DNA of 29,631 nucleotides from Prorocentrum cordatum (GCA_963575745.1 CAUYUJ010014616.1:1106865-1136495), one strand, 5' to 3'. Positions 17,401 through 27,899 are shown, counted from the stretch's first letter. Numbers and translations are program-made. The notes: generated by a model not told the origin, from the sequence alone.

Positions 17401-17860
17401 GATGCGTGTTTGGCGCTCCTTGCGGCTTTGGCCTCAAAATCCCTCGCCCTTCTTGTCGGTCTGGAGCCCTTTTCGCGGCCTCTTGGGGCCATGCCGTGTT
17501 TCGCTCTTCTGGTGGCCCAAGATCGCCTCGGCCGACCCCGGAAGCGCGCGCGGCCGCCCAGGGCGCGTCGGGCGGGATTCTGGGTCGGCGGCGCGGTGGC
17601 CCAGAATCGGTCCCGCTGATTCTGGGCGGGCGGCCATTATGGAGCTATCTTGGAGGCGTGTCTCAGAGGGCCCCCAGACGGCACCAGAACGACCCGAGAA
17701 GGTCGGACCCAACGCAACGACAAAGCCCGACTCGATCTCAAGGGAGCCCTGCCCCAGGTGGGGCGTCCAGACGCTCCTCCGTCTCCTCGCTCAGCGATGT
17801 GTGGCAGGCGAACATGACGCCATTCATCCTAATCGCCTTGCAGCAGCACCCTTCACCCCG
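17400..17860 (+). repeat. Duplicated 460-bp leader, copy A
   Basis: TTTGGCGCTCC, CATGCCGTGTTTCGCTCTTC, CGCGCGCGGCCGCCCAGGGC, GGATTCTGGGTCGGCGGCGC and GCGAACATGACGCCATTCAT in order; the same series occupies 27905-28385. The first third (TTTGGC...GTTTCGCTCTT) also occurs alone at 18725-18830 and 23660-23770. Frames through it (such as SDVWQANMTPFILIALQQHP) match no family. Confidence 0.85.
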
Positions 17861-17863
17861 CAA

Positions 17864-18010
17864 GTGGACGCAGTCCACGGGTCAGCCCTAGTCAGCTACA
17901 CCGCTGGGATCAGCGCCTGCGAGAAGGGTGCGCAGTGGCAGTGGGCGCTCGCGCTGTTGAGCGAGATGCGGAAGGCGAAGCTGGAGCCCAACGTCGTCTC
18001 TCCTACAATG
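17864..18010 (+). pseudogene. PPR cassette, one repeat
   Basis: Hairpin GTGGAC (17864-17869), loop GCA, GTCCAC (17873-17878). GSALVSYTAGISACEKGAQW follows, then QWALALLSEM and KLEPNVVS: one complete 35-residue PPR unit (about 17895-18000). The tail TCTCCTACAATGGCTGCCCC begins at about 17999. The reading frame is intact from well upstream to 18352, but everything outside this segment is duplicated leader or GC-rich repeat. One repeat is below what a PPR protein needs, so it is called a fragment. Its closest relative in the window is the copy at 28388, which shares the leader. Confidence 0.5.
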
Positions 18011-18299
18011 GCTGCCCCAGCGCTCGCGGATGGGCCGATTGGTGGCAGCGGACCAGCCCCCTCCGGCGGCCCCTGCGAGCCCCAGCAGGCCTCGGCGCGC
18101 TTCCAAGACGACCCAAGAGCGTTCCAAGACGCACCAGGAGGCCCCCAAGAGGGCCCCCAGACGGCCGAAGACGGTCCAAGAGGGTCTCCGAGATGCGCTC
18201 AGAGCGTTCGAAAACGCTTCAGACAGCCTCCAGACGGCGAAAGGGGTTTCCAAAACGCTCCAAGTGGGCTCCACGACGAGCCCCAAGAGAGCCCGAACA

Positions 18300-18640
18300 C
18301 CGAAAAATCGCCCCATTCCCTTAGGAAAACGTGCATTTTGGCAGACCCATGACGGCTCCTGAGGCGCCCCTGGCGGCCCACGGAGCACCCAAGACAGCCT
18401 CAAGAGCGGCCCAGGACGGCCCAAGACGACCCCCAGACGGTCCCCAGACTGCTCCAGAGACGCCCAAGACTGCCGCAGACAACCCCCAGACGGCTTCAAC
18501 ACAGCCCAAGAGGCACCCGAGACAGCCCAAGAGGGCCCCAGGAGGCTTCCAGGAGGCAGAGAAGAAGCGCTGAGAGGCTCCTAAACGACCCCCCGGAGGC
18601 CCCGAGATAACAGCCCGAGAAGCACCGAAGACAGCACCAA
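18300..18640 (+). repeat. Single 340-bp unit with truncated AT-richer block
   Basis: AAAATCGCCCCATTCCCTTA, then GGAAAACGTGCATTTTGGCA, jump directly to GACCCATGACGGCTCCTGAGG; about 45 bp of the usual block are missing. The rest of the unit matches arrays 1 and 2. Confidence 0.75.
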
Positions 18641-18719
18641 CAACAGCCAAAGATGGCCTAAGAAGGCCCGAAAACGGTCCCAAACCGGCTCCAAGCGCAC
18701 CATGGGGCTCTTCGCTTGA

Positions 18720-18830
18720 CGCTTGTTTGGCGTTCCCTGCCGGATTTGGCCCAAAATTCCTCGCCCTGTTTGTCGGTCTGGAGCCTTCTCCGCGGCTTCT
18801 TGGGGCCATGCCGTGTTTCGTTCTTGCAGC
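18720..18830 (+). repeat. TTTGGC...GTTTCG element, copy 2
   Basis: GACGCTTGTTTGGCGTTCCC, TGCCGGATTTGGCCCAAAAT, then TTGGGGCCATGCCGTGTTTCG. This is one of four copies (17400, here, 23660, 27900). Confidence 0.8.
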
Positions 18831-18859
18831 CCTCTCGGGGGCCTCTTGGGCCAGCATGC

Positions 18860-19045
18860 GGCCATTTGGGAGGCGGCTGACGCGATCTTGGGCCGTTTGG
18901 GGCCGACATCCCACATGATGTATGGGGCCATGTAGGAGGCGTCTGACGCGATCTTGGGCCGTCTTGGGCAGTTTTGGACCGACGTTCCAAATGATGTGAC
19001 AGCGTCTTGGGCAGTTTTGGACCGACGTTCCAAATGATGTGACGG
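18860..19045 (+). repeat. Tandem GATCTTGGGCCG...ATGATGTGAC repeats
   Basis: About four diverging units of 45-60 bp: GACGCGATCTTGGGCCGTTT...ACATGATGTATGGGG, then GTCTTGGGCAGTTTTGGACC with GACGTTCCAAATGATGTGAC twice in a row with no differences. The last unit runs into ATGATGTGACGGTGATGAAA, which also occurs at about 22910. Confidence 0.75.
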
Positions 19046-19174
19046 TGATGAAAATTACTCCGACGGAAGGACCCCACATGATAATCTGTTTAGCTTTCCC
19101 TTATCCCTTTCCTCCCGGCCATGGCAAAAACCCTCGTATCGCCCTCTCCTCTGCCATCTTTTCCTCTTCTTCTA

Positions 19175-19290
19175 TTTCCCCCCCCCCTCCTTCTCCTCCT
19201 CCTCCTCCTCCTCCTTCTCCACCTCCTCCTCATCATCGCCCTCCCCATACCCCTTCCGTCCTCATCCTCCTCCTGCCTCTTTTCCACGTG
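19175..19290. repeat. CTC/TCC pyrimidine tract
   Basis: A CCCCCCCTCC run followed by CTCCTC repeats, largely pyrimidine on the + strand. It is shorter and more interrupted than the tract at 5386. From 19300 to 19534 is GC-rich DNA with a loose GTCGGGACAACCCCGCGGGCC repeat. Confidence 0.8.
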
Positions 19291-19534
19291 CACGTCCCTT
19301 CCCCCCCGGTCGGGGGAAACAAGTCGATTTTCCTCGGCGCCGTCGCCGCCTCGGTCAGAACGCGCGCGTTTGCCGACGGCCAGATCGCGAAGCCGTCGGG
19401 TCAACCCTTCGGGCCAGCCATGCCTGCGGGGCACTCCCGCGGGCCGCCGGAGCGCGAGGGCAGGCCGTCGGGACAACCCCGCGGGCCAGGCCGTTGGGAC
19501 AACCCCGCGGGCCTCCTCGCGCGCGCCGCGGCGC

Positions 19535-20431
19535 TCAGGCGGGCGGCAGCACGAAGCCCAGCTCTGCCGCGAGCTGCTCCGCTTCAGCCCTGGAGTCCAC
19601 CGCTCTCTCGTCGAACTCCTGGAGCGCCTTCCGCAGTGACGCCGGCGGCCCGCGCTCCAGGAACTCTCGCGCGGGCGGCCGCAGGATCAGCATGTTCCGC
19701 ATGCACGTGGCGCGGGAGAACATGACGTAGAGGTGCAGCCACCACATATCGTCCGACATGCCCGTGCGGCCAGCGTCCTCATCCCTGGCGCAGTCGATGG
19801 TGACGCCCTTGCGCAGCGTCTGGCCCTGCGACAGCGTGGAGGTCAGGTAGGACGCGTGCGTCAGCGTGAATCCCGAGCGGCGCACAGTGTGCGCCCCCGA
19901 GCTCTGCCACGTGAACTCCTGCTCGCTGGGCCTGAACATGAGCAAGCTCCTCGCCCGCGCCTGGGCCTCGCCGTCGTCGTCAGCGCCCTCGGTGCCCTGC
20001 AGCAGCACCTCGGCGACCTCCTTGTAGATCGGGGACTCCTGGAAGCCGTGCACATGCAGCCAGATTCCCTGCGGTAGGAAGCGGGGGCGGAAGAGCTGGC
20101 CCGGCGCGCACTCCTCGTAGTCCCGCTCGTCGTCTGCGTGAAACTCGAAGGACACGATGGTGGCCCGTTGCTCCTGCACGAGCCCCAACTTCTTCTTCAG
20201 CTCCTCCTGCACGGCCGTGAACCGGACCTCCATGCCGACGTGTGCCGGTAAGACGCCGTGGATGTCCCCCGTCTTGTGCATGTTCGGGACGTTCAGGAGG
20301 CGCCGGCCTGCGTCTGGTTCGCCTTGAATCGTGCCGCACTCGTCTACGGCCTGCAGGAAAACGAGGGGGGCGCCGAGGCGCCGCGCGTCGCGACGAGCAC
20401 GGGCACGTGCATCTATGAAAAACTCTCTCAA
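19535..20431 (-). CDS. PIF1-like DNA helicase, C-terminal fragment
   Basis: Two segments support a superfamily 1 helicase of the PIF1/RecD type, which unwinds DNA with ATP. Residues 50-72, HKTGDIHGVLPAHVGMEVRF, resemble the conserved GxLPxxVGMxVxxT region. Residues 188-206, FTLTHASYLTSTLSQGQTL, resemble motif V (xxIxKSQGxTL), and 235-250, YVMFSRATCMRNMLIL, resemble motif VI (VxxSRxxxxxxLxL). The Walker A and B motifs and the N-terminal half are absent: an in-frame stop lies two codons before the first usable codon, which is TTG, not ATG. So this is a 3' exon with a splice site near 20431 or a 5'-truncated copy. The region 120-165 is an insertion of unknown role. It is the only clear minus-strand gene in the window and shows ordinary amino-acid composition, unlike the repeat-derived frames. 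Activity is unlikely for this piece alone. Confidence 0.6.
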   Translation of the reverse strand: MREFFIDARARARRDARRLGAPLVFLQAVDECGTIQGEPDAGRRLLNVPNMHKTGDIHGVLPAHVGMEVRFTAVQEELKKKLGLVQEQRATIVSFEFHADDERDYEECAPGQLFRPRFLPQGIWLHVHGFQESPIYKEVAEVLLQGTEGADDDGEAQARARSLLMFRPSEQEFTWQSSGAHTVRRSGFTLTHASYLTSTLSQGQTLRKGVTIDCARDEDAGRTGMSDDMWWLHLYVMFSRATCMRNMLILRPPAREFLERGPPASLRKALQEFDERAVDSRAEAEQLAAELGFVLPPA

Positions 20432-20439
20432 ATGCTAAT

Positions 20440-20745
20440 TGTTTCATAATGAAAATAGGGCGTTGCGTCGTTTTCGTTCTCGAGGGGCCGTTTTCGTGAC
20501 GCATGCCAAAGAAAAACGTACATTGCGTTCCATCCCCCTATGGGGAAATTGCAAAATGTGCTGCTCGTCATCCGCAATCATCGATTTCAAAGCGTTTCGT
20601 GAGGGTTTTCCATCGAGCGCCCGCGCCAGGCTCAGCTCCGTTTCCAGCCAACGCGATTCCTCCCCCGACGCCCGAGAAAAAAATGCGTTAGTGACCCCTT
20701 AGTCCATTGAAACATCGGTGTTAGGAAAAGGGGGGTCAGAAAAAA
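20440..20745. other. AT-richer stretch, no gene recognised
   Basis: This lies between the helicase fragment and the hairpin array. It contains CGTTTTCGTTCTCGAG, a CCCCTATGGGG palindrome at about 20535, and ATCATCGATTTCAAAGCG, loosely like the ends of the AT-richer blocks. It could hold an upstream helicase exon or intron, but no motif is visible. Confidence 0.4.
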
Positions 20746-20746
20746 A

Positions 20747-21233
20747 CTGGAGAGGGGACCTTTTCAAGTTCCCTCTCCAGTTGGAACGCGCGGGAAAGTG
20801 AACCTTTGCAAGTTCCCTTTCCCGCTGCTGGAGAGGGAACCTTTTCAAGTTCCCTCTCCAGTTGGAACGCGCGGGGAAGTGAACCTTTGCAAGTTCCCTT
20901 TCCCGCTGCTGGAGAGTGAACCTTTGCAAGTTCCCTCTCCAAGGGAAAGTGAACCTTTTCAAGTTCCCTTTCCCGCGAATGAAGGGTGAACCTTTTCAAG
21001 TTCCCCCTTCACTCCGACGACAAGGGGGGACAGGGAACCTTTGCAAGTTCCCTCTCCCGCAGCTAGAGACGTCGAACCTTTTCAAGTTCCCTCTCCAGCC
21101 CAATCCTGCCACGAACGGGAAAGTGAACCTTTTCAAGTTCCCTCTCCCGCAGCTAGAGAGTGAACCTTTTCAAGTTCCCTCCCCAGCCCAAACGAACGCG
21201 GGAGAGTGAACCTTTTCAAGTTCCCTCTCCCGC
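20747..21233. repeat. Array of 12 tandem hairpins
   Basis: Twelve inverted repeats of 30-38 bases, spaced about 40 bp, share the centre GAACCTTTTCAAGTTC or GAACCTTTGCAAGTTC. Positions: 20747-20780, 20790-20825, 20828-20861, 20871-20906, 20911-20940, 20943-20974, 20981-21010, 21027-21058, 21065-21097, 21116-21149, 21153-21185, 21198-21233. Outer stems vary but pair: GGAGAG/CTCTCC, GCGGGAAAG/CTTTCCCGC, GGGAAAG/CTTTCCC, GAAGGG/CCCTTC. Many stems carry one T-C mismatch (GTGAAC facing GTTCCC). Linkers also repeat (CTGCTGG, CAGTTGGAACGCG, CAGCTAGAGA). No gene overlaps; frames read KVNLFKFPFP-like peptides. Confidence 0.9.
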
Positions 21234-21387
21234 CGACGACGACAAGGTTGGCCAGCAATTGGACGTGGGCAAGTCGAAAGAGAATATTCAGGCCGCAGGA
21301 GCGAGTTCCCCTTCGATCCTCCAAGTGACGACAAGAGACGGTCCTCAGACGGGACTACCCGCACCGCCCACAGACAAAGTTCCCGCT

Positions 21388-22640
21388 TGATACTTCCCCC
21401 TTGTTCAGGCCGCAGGAACTGAGGAGCCCAAAAAGCTCGCTCGGATGACCCGCTCGGGTTCGAACATGAAGTGCGTGCCCCACAGGGATGGAGCGCCCGC
21501 CTGATACTTCTCCCATATTCAGGCCTCAGGAGCCCAAAAGCGACGACAGTTACAGGTTTCCGATGACCCGCTCGGATTAGTAAGATGATCTGCGGGCCCC
21601 ATAGGGAGGGGGCTTCCGCCTGAGACTTCCTCGCAAGTCACTCACAGACGAGGCTCCCGCCTGATCCTTCTCCCATATTCAGGCCTCAAGAGCCCAAAAG
21701 TGACGACAGTTACAAGATTCCGATGGCCCGCCTCGGATTAGTAACATGATCTGGGGGCCCCATAGGGAGGAGACCCCCGCCTGAGACTTCCTCGCAATTC
21801 ACTCACAGACGAGGCTCCCGCCTGATACTTCCTCCAAATTCACGCCCCAGGAGCCCAAAAGTGACGACAGTTACAGGATCCCGATGACCCGCCTCGGATT
21901 GGTAAGATGATCTGCGGGCCCCATAGAGAGAGGCTCCCGCCTGAGACTTCCTCGCAATTCACTCACAGACAACGCTCCCGCCTGATACTTCCTCCAAATT
22001 CACGCCCCAGGAGCCCAAAAGTGACGACAGTTACAGGATCCCAATGACCCGCCTCGGATTAGTAAGATGATCTGCGGGCCCCATAGGGAGAGGCTCCCGC
22101 CTGAGACTTCCTCGCAATTCACTCACAGACGACGCTCCCGCCTGATACTTCCTCCAAATTCACGCCCCGGGAGCCCAAAAGTCACGACAGTTACAGGATC
22201 CCGATGACCCGCCTCGGATTAGTAAGATGATCTGCGGGCCCCATAGGGAGAAGCTCCCGCTTGAGACTTCCTCGCAATTCACTCACAGACGAGGCTCCCG
22301 CTAGATACTTCCTCCAGATTCACGCCCCAGGAGCCCAAAAGTGACGACAGTTACAGGATCCCGATGACCCGCCTCGGATTAGTAAGATGATCTGCGGGCC
22401 CCATAGGGAGAGGCTCCCGCCTGAGACTTCCTCGCAATTCACTCACAGACGACGCTCCCGCCTGATACTTCCTCCAAATTCACGCCCCAGGAGCCCAAAA
22501 GTGACGACAGTTACAGGATCCCGATGACCCGCCTCGGATTAGTAAGATGATCTGCGGGCCCCATAGGGAGAGGCTCCCGCCTGAGACTTCCTCGCAATTC
22601 ACTCACAGACGACGCTCCCGCTTGATACTCGAGTGAGTGA
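21388..22640. repeat. 160-bp satellite, about eight copies
   Basis: TGATACTTCC recurs at 21502, 21662 (TGATCC), 21823, 21983, 22143, 22303, 22463 and 22623, spaced 160 or 161 bp. An irregular first unit starts at 21388 (114 bp to the next). Each unit reads TGACGACAGTTACAGGATCC, CGATGACCCGCCTCGGATTA, GTAAGATGATCTGCGGGCCC, CTCCCGCCTGAGACTTCCTC, CTCACAGACGACGCTCCCGC. GCTCCCGCCTGA(G/T)ACTTCCTC appears twice per unit, about 41 bp apart, so the monomer has an internal duplication. The later units are nearly identical and the first two are more diverged. Confidence 0.95.
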
Positions 22641-22775
22641 CGGACTGACTGAGTGATGTGTGACGCCAACGGATGATATCCTCATGTGATGATCATGATG
22701 AGTGAGTGAGTGAGTGAGTGAGCGATCGAGTGGTGTATGGGTAAGTGTGATGGTGCTGAGGAGGAGAGGCGTGGT
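22641..22775. repeat. GAGT-rich junction
   Basis: GAGTGAGTGACGGACTGACT and a (GAGT)n run at about 22700-22725 join the satellite to the GAT tract. No gene. Confidence 0.7.
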
Positions 22776-23552
<777 letters not shown>

Positions 23553-23659
23553 AGGATGAGTATGAGGATGAAGTCTCCCAAGAGTGAACGGTGCCACGAG
23601 CCGTCTCGACCTAGTTCCTGACTCCGTGCCTGGGCTCCGCATGAGGCTCTTCGGCCTCC

Positions 23660-23870
23660 CTGACGCTTGTTTGGCACTCCCTGCCGGATTTGGCCCAAAA
23701 TCCATCTTACTTTTGGTCGGTCACAAGCCCTCTCCCGAGCCTCTTGGGGCCCCGACGTGTTTCGCTCTTGCAGCCCTCCTGGGGGCTTCTTGGGCCGTTA
23801 TGGGGCCATCTTCGAGCCGTCTTGGACGACCTTGGAGCACCCTTGGGGCTGTCTCGGACCGTGTTGCGAA
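23660..23870 (+). repeat. TTTGGC...GTTTCG element, copy 3
   Basis: GACGCTTGTTTGGCACTCCC, TGCCGGATTTGGCCCAAAAT, then GACGTGTTTCGCTCTTGCAG, close to 18720. It is followed by reversed-orientation TCTTGGGGCC words. Confidence 0.8.
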
Positions 23871-23990
23871 GGCGCGGTCTCGCTGCCGCCGCCCCGGCCG
23901 CCGCCGTGCTTATAGGTTTGCGGCAAAATCTCAGTCGTTCCTCCGAGAACCATTCCAAAAAGATGTCGTGGACAGAGTCCACGGGTCAGC
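23870..23990 (+). repeat. Duplicated 120-bp leader, copy B
   Basis: Matches 4690-4806 with about ten differences, running into the cassette hairpin. See copy A. Confidence 0.8.
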
Positions 23991-24033
23991 CCAAGTCTAT
24001 ACCATATGGCCGGAGGAAGCGCGTGCCGGAAGG
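23967..24033 (+). repeat. PPR-less cassette
   Basis: CGTGGAC (23967-23973), loop AGA, GTCCACG (23977-23983), GGTCAGCCCAAGTC, then the tail TCTATACCATATGGCCGG and AGCGCGTGCCGGAAGG. Confidence 0.75.
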
Positions 24034-24289
24034 AAAGCGACTCAAAGCAGATTAAATGGCAGTAGAGCCCTCCGGCGGGGCCCGGCGCGTTCTCGGGCGG
24101 CCCCAGGGCGCTCCGCGACGGCCTCGGGCGGCCCCGGGGCGCTCCGCGACGGTCTCGGAGGGCCTCCCCACGGAGGCTCGAGGGCCCCGAGACAGTCCAA
24201 GAGGGCCTGCGAGACGGTCCACGAGCGCTCGAAGACGCTCAAGATAGCCTGCAGACGGTCCAAGAGGCCTCCCAAAACGCTCCAAGTGG

Positions 24290-25500
24290 GCTCCCAGAAG
24301 ACGCCCGAGAGAGCCCGCACAAGCAAAAATCGTCCCACAACCTACGGAAAACGCTCATTTTCGCAACTCCTTTGCTTCTCGTTTTCAAAGCATCCACTGC
24401 GACAACACAGGACCCCAAGATCGGCCCAAGACGTCTCAGGAGGCCTGAGGCTCCCAAGACGGCCCCCGACGGCCCCAGGACGGCTTCTGCGGCGCCCACT
24501 ACAGCCCAATAAGCAGTCAAGACAGCCCCAAGAGAGGCCACAGATGGTCCAAGAGGGCATCCAGACAGTCCCAAGACGGCCCCACAGGCGCCCAAGACGG
24601 CCCCAGACAGCCCCAAGAGGCACCCACAACGGCCCCCACAATGTTCCAAGTGGGCTCCCAGAAGACGCCCGAGAGAGCCCGCACAAGCAAAAATCGCCCA
24701 AAAACCTAAGGGAAACGTTTTTCGTGTTCAAAGCGTCCACGACGACAACACGGGCCCCCAAGATCGGCCCAAGACGTCTCAGGAGGCTCACAAGACAGTC
24801 CCCGACGGCCCCAGGACGGCTCTTGCGGCGCTCATTGCAGCCCAAGATGCAGTCAAGACAGCCTCAAGAGCGGCCGCAGATGGCCCAAGAGTGCCTCCAA
24901 ACGGTCCCAAGACTGCCCCACAGGCGCCCAAGACGGCCCCAGACAGCCCCAAGAGGCACCCACGACGGCCCCCAAAGCGTTCCAAGTGGGCTCCCAGAAG
25001 ACGCCCAAGAGAGCCAGCACAAGCAAAAATCGTCCCAAAACCTAAGGGAAACGTACATGTTCGCAATTATCGTGCCTTTCGTTTTCAAAGCTTCCACGAC
25101 GATAACACGGGCCCCCAAGATCGGCACAAGACGTTTCAGGAGGCCCCCATGAGGCTCCCCAGACAGCCCCCGACGGCCCCAGGACGGCTCCTGCGGCGAT
25201 CATTGCAGCCCAAGATGCAGTCAAGACAGCTCCAAGAGCGGCCACAGATTGCCCAAGAGGGCCTCCAAACGGTCCGAAGACGGCCCCACAGGCGCCCAAG
25301 ACAGCCCCAGACGGCCCCAAGAAGCACCCACTACGGCCCAAGAGGGCCCCAAGAGTACCCCAGAAGGCCGCCAGACGGCCCAAGAGGGCCCCAAGAGGCC
25401 CCCAGGAGGCCGAAGAGAAACCCCGAGAGGCCCCCAAACATTTCCGAAAGAAATCGCAGCGCCTGCCATCAGGCTTCGACAAGGCAACCAGAAAAAAGTC
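24290..25500 (+). repeat. Higher-order tandem repeat, 345-360 bp, array 3
   Basis: GGGCTCCCAGAAGACGCCC then AGAGAGCC.GCACAAGC occurs at about 24290, 24652 and 24995; GGACGGCT.CTGCGGCG at about 24476, 24820 and 25181. Each unit contains an AT-richer block (24320, 24682, 25018), and the middle one is shortened by about 15 bp. The array ends at 25455-25500 with a partial A/T-tailed hairpin segment (AACCAGAAAAAAGTCACT) whose right arm is missing. A 522-residue + frame covers most of it by composition only. Confidence 0.85.
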
Positions 25501-26100
25501 ACTGAAGCGCTTGGAGGGCCTCCCCACGGAGGCTCGATGGCCCCAGACGGCCCCAAGACGGCTCAGAGAGAGCGCCCCGACGGCCCGAGCGGACCCCCAG
25601 CGAGCCCCAGGGCAGCCCAAGAGTGCCCGACGACAGGCGAGAAGCCTCCCAACACGGCCCAGGAGACTCGCCGTCAAGGCCCAAGACGGCCAAAACATGG
25701 ATTTCCCATTGCTGCTTGAAGGATTCGAAGGCTCTTGCCATCTAACCCCTCGAACGGCCCAACACGGCTCCAGGACCCTGCGAGGTCGTTCCAACACTGT
25801 CCACGAGGCCTCTAAGAGAACCCCAAGACGCTCCAAGAGTTCCCCGAGACGGCCCCACGACGGTCCATGACGGCCCCGCGACGGCCCAGGAGGCACCCAA
25901 GACGGCCCAAGAGGCACCCAAGACGGCCCCAGGAGCGGCCCAAGACGGCCCACGACGGCCCAAGAGGCGCCTACGCCGGTCCGAAGGCTCCAACACGGCC
26001 CAGAGACACCCAAGACGCCCAAACAGAACCCCCCGTAGCCCCCAAACGCCCACAAGACGCCGCAGGACCCCTTCCCGCGGACCGTTCTCTCCTCCCAGGC
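25500..26100 (+). repeat. GC-rich sub-repeat sea, block 4
   Basis: CCCAAGACGGCC words with one AT-richer insert at 25690-25740 (AAAACATGGATTTCCCATTG), loosely like the ATCATTGATT insert. No gene. Confidence 0.7.
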
Positions 26101-26119
26101 TGCTTTGCTCACGGTGTCC

Positions 26120-26140
26120 GGGGGCCCTGCGAGGGCCCCC
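26120..26140. other. 9-bp perfect GC hairpin
   Basis: GGGGGCCCT (26120-26128), loop GCG, AGGGCCCCC (26132-26140). It begins a 320-bp stretch (26120-26440) of ordinary, non-repeat DNA with no recognisable gene; a smaller hairpin TGCCAC-TTC-GTGGCA lies at about 26418. Confidence 0.65.
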
Positions 26141-26439
26141 AGGGGCTGAACATTACCAAACATGTTCTCAGGCTTCCAAGGGGAGATCGGGGTAGATGGA
26201 GTCGGAGGATTGAGCCGCCAATGCATCGTCGATGCGGCTCGATTCGGAGCCCGAATTTCTCACGCAGACCTCGGCGAAGCACCGCTGACGTCGCCGCTGC
26301 ATTGCGAATACATGTGGGAGGCCTCTCATGTTCCGCCTCGATTATTTCACGACGCGAGGGGGCGTCTCCCGCCCGCCCGCCATTACGGGGCGATGTGGGA
26401 GGCGAGCGCAAATCACTTGCCACTTCGTGGCAGCTTACT

Positions 26440-26506
26440 GCGGACGGAGTCCACGGGTCAGCCCTAGTCTATATTCTAACGCCGGGGGAGCCGCGTGCCA
26501 GAATGG
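26440..26506 (+). repeat. PPR-less cassette (one stem mismatch)
   Basis: GCGGAC (26440-26445), loop GGA, GTCCAC (26449-26454). The second pair is C-A, the only uncompensated stem change among the twelve hairpins. GGGTCAGCCCTAGTC and the tail TCTATATTCTAACGCCGG follow. Confidence 0.7.
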
Positions 26507-26849
26507 CGGGGGACCCAGTGTGGCAAAACCGCTCTCGGGCGGGCCCAGACAGACCCCGGACGGCCCAAGAGGCCCCACGACAGCCCAAGAGGAGCCCAAG
26601 AGGGCTCCAAGAGCGGCTCAAGACGGCCCAAGACGGCCCCAAGGCAGCCCAAGAGGCGCCCAAGTGGCCCCAAGACATCCCCAGAGGCTCCCAAGACGGC
26701 CCTGGAGGACCTCCCAGGAGAGCCCCCAGAGGCCAAAATCTTCCCATTCCCTTCAGAAAACGCGCATTTGAGCATTATCGTGCTTTTCGTTTCCGACGCG
26801 TTCACGACGGCCATAGAGGCCCCCAAGATCGTTCTAAGATGCTCCCATG

Positions 26850-27880
26850 AAGGCCCCAAGACCGCCCACGACGACCCCAGGACGGCTGCTGAGGCGCCCC
26901 TGGCGGCCCACGGGGTACCCAAGACAGCCTCAAGAGCGGCCCAGGACGGCCCAAGACGACCCCCCGACGGTGCCCAGACTGCTCCAGAGACGCCCAAGGC
27001 GGACCCGGGCAACCCCCAGACGGCCCCGACAACGCCTCAGATGGCCTGCAGGCGGCCTGAGAGGCTTGCAAAACGTTCCAAGTGGGCTCCACGACGAGTC
27101 CCAAGAGAGTCCGAACACTGAAAACTCGTCGCATTCCTTCGGTGGAACGTACATTTTGGCAGTTCCTGGGCTTCCCCTCTTCATAGCGTCCAAGACGTCC
27201 CAAGATGGCCCTAGGACGGCTCCTGAGGCGCCCCTGGCGGCCCACGGGGTTTCCAAGACAACCTCAAGAGCGGCTCAGGACGGCCCAAGACGACCGCCAG
27301 ACGGTGCCCAGACTGCTCCAGCGACGCACAAGGCGGACCTAGGCAACCCCCAGACGGCCCCGACGACGCCTCAGAAGGCCTGCAGGCGGCCCAAGAAGCT
27401 TCCAAAACGCTCCAAGTGCTCCACGACGAGCCCCAAGAGAACCCGAACACTGAAAAGTCGTCCCATCCCCTCGGGAAAACGTACATGTTGGCAGTTCCTG
27501 GACTTACCCTCTTCATAGCGTCCGAGATGGCCATACAGAGGCTCAAGATGGCCCTAGGACGGCTCCTGAGGCTCCCATGGCGGCCCACGGGGCACCCAAG
27601 ACAGCCTGAAGAGAGGCCCAGGACGGCCTTAGACAACCTCCAGACGGTGCCCAGACTGCTCCAGAGACGTCCAAGACGGCCCCAGGCAACCCTCAGACGG
27701 CCCCGGACCGCCTCCACACGGCCCAAGAGGCACCCGAGACAGCCCAAGCCCAGGAGGCTTCCAGGAGGCCGAAAAGAAGCGCTGAGAGGCTCCAAAACGA
27801 CCCCCAGGGGAGATCACGGCCCAAGAAGCACCGAAGCCAACAGCAGCCAAAGACGGCCACAGACGGTCCCAAAACGGCTC
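26850..27880 (+). repeat. 340-bp higher-order tandem repeat, array 2
   Basis: GGACGGCT.CTGAGGC recurs at about 26884, 27210 and 27555. The unit order is that of array 1 (16440-17400), including GGTGCCCAGACTGCTCC and TTGGCAGTTCCTGG in the AT-richer block. Arrays 1 and 2 are each followed by the duplicated leader and a one-repeat PPR cassette, so the whole 1.6 kb is a segmental duplication. Confidence 0.85.
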
Positions 27881-27899
27881 CCAGCGCACCATGGGCCTC

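Noticed and set aside
20747-21233. Resemblance to a CRISPR array
   Set aside because: Period is about 40 bp with no unique spacers of 30 bp or more, the repeats are palindromes that differ among themselves, there are no cas genes, and the genome is eukaryotic.
23584-25152. 522-codon open + frame, and similar long frames at 2574-3665, 6575-7876, 13944-15035 and 27910-29289
   Set aside because: They run through degenerate tandem words in which AT-rich stop codons are scarce. Composition is Pro/Arg/Ala/Lys-only, all frames are open together, and the only family signal inside any of them is the short PPR or hairpin part.
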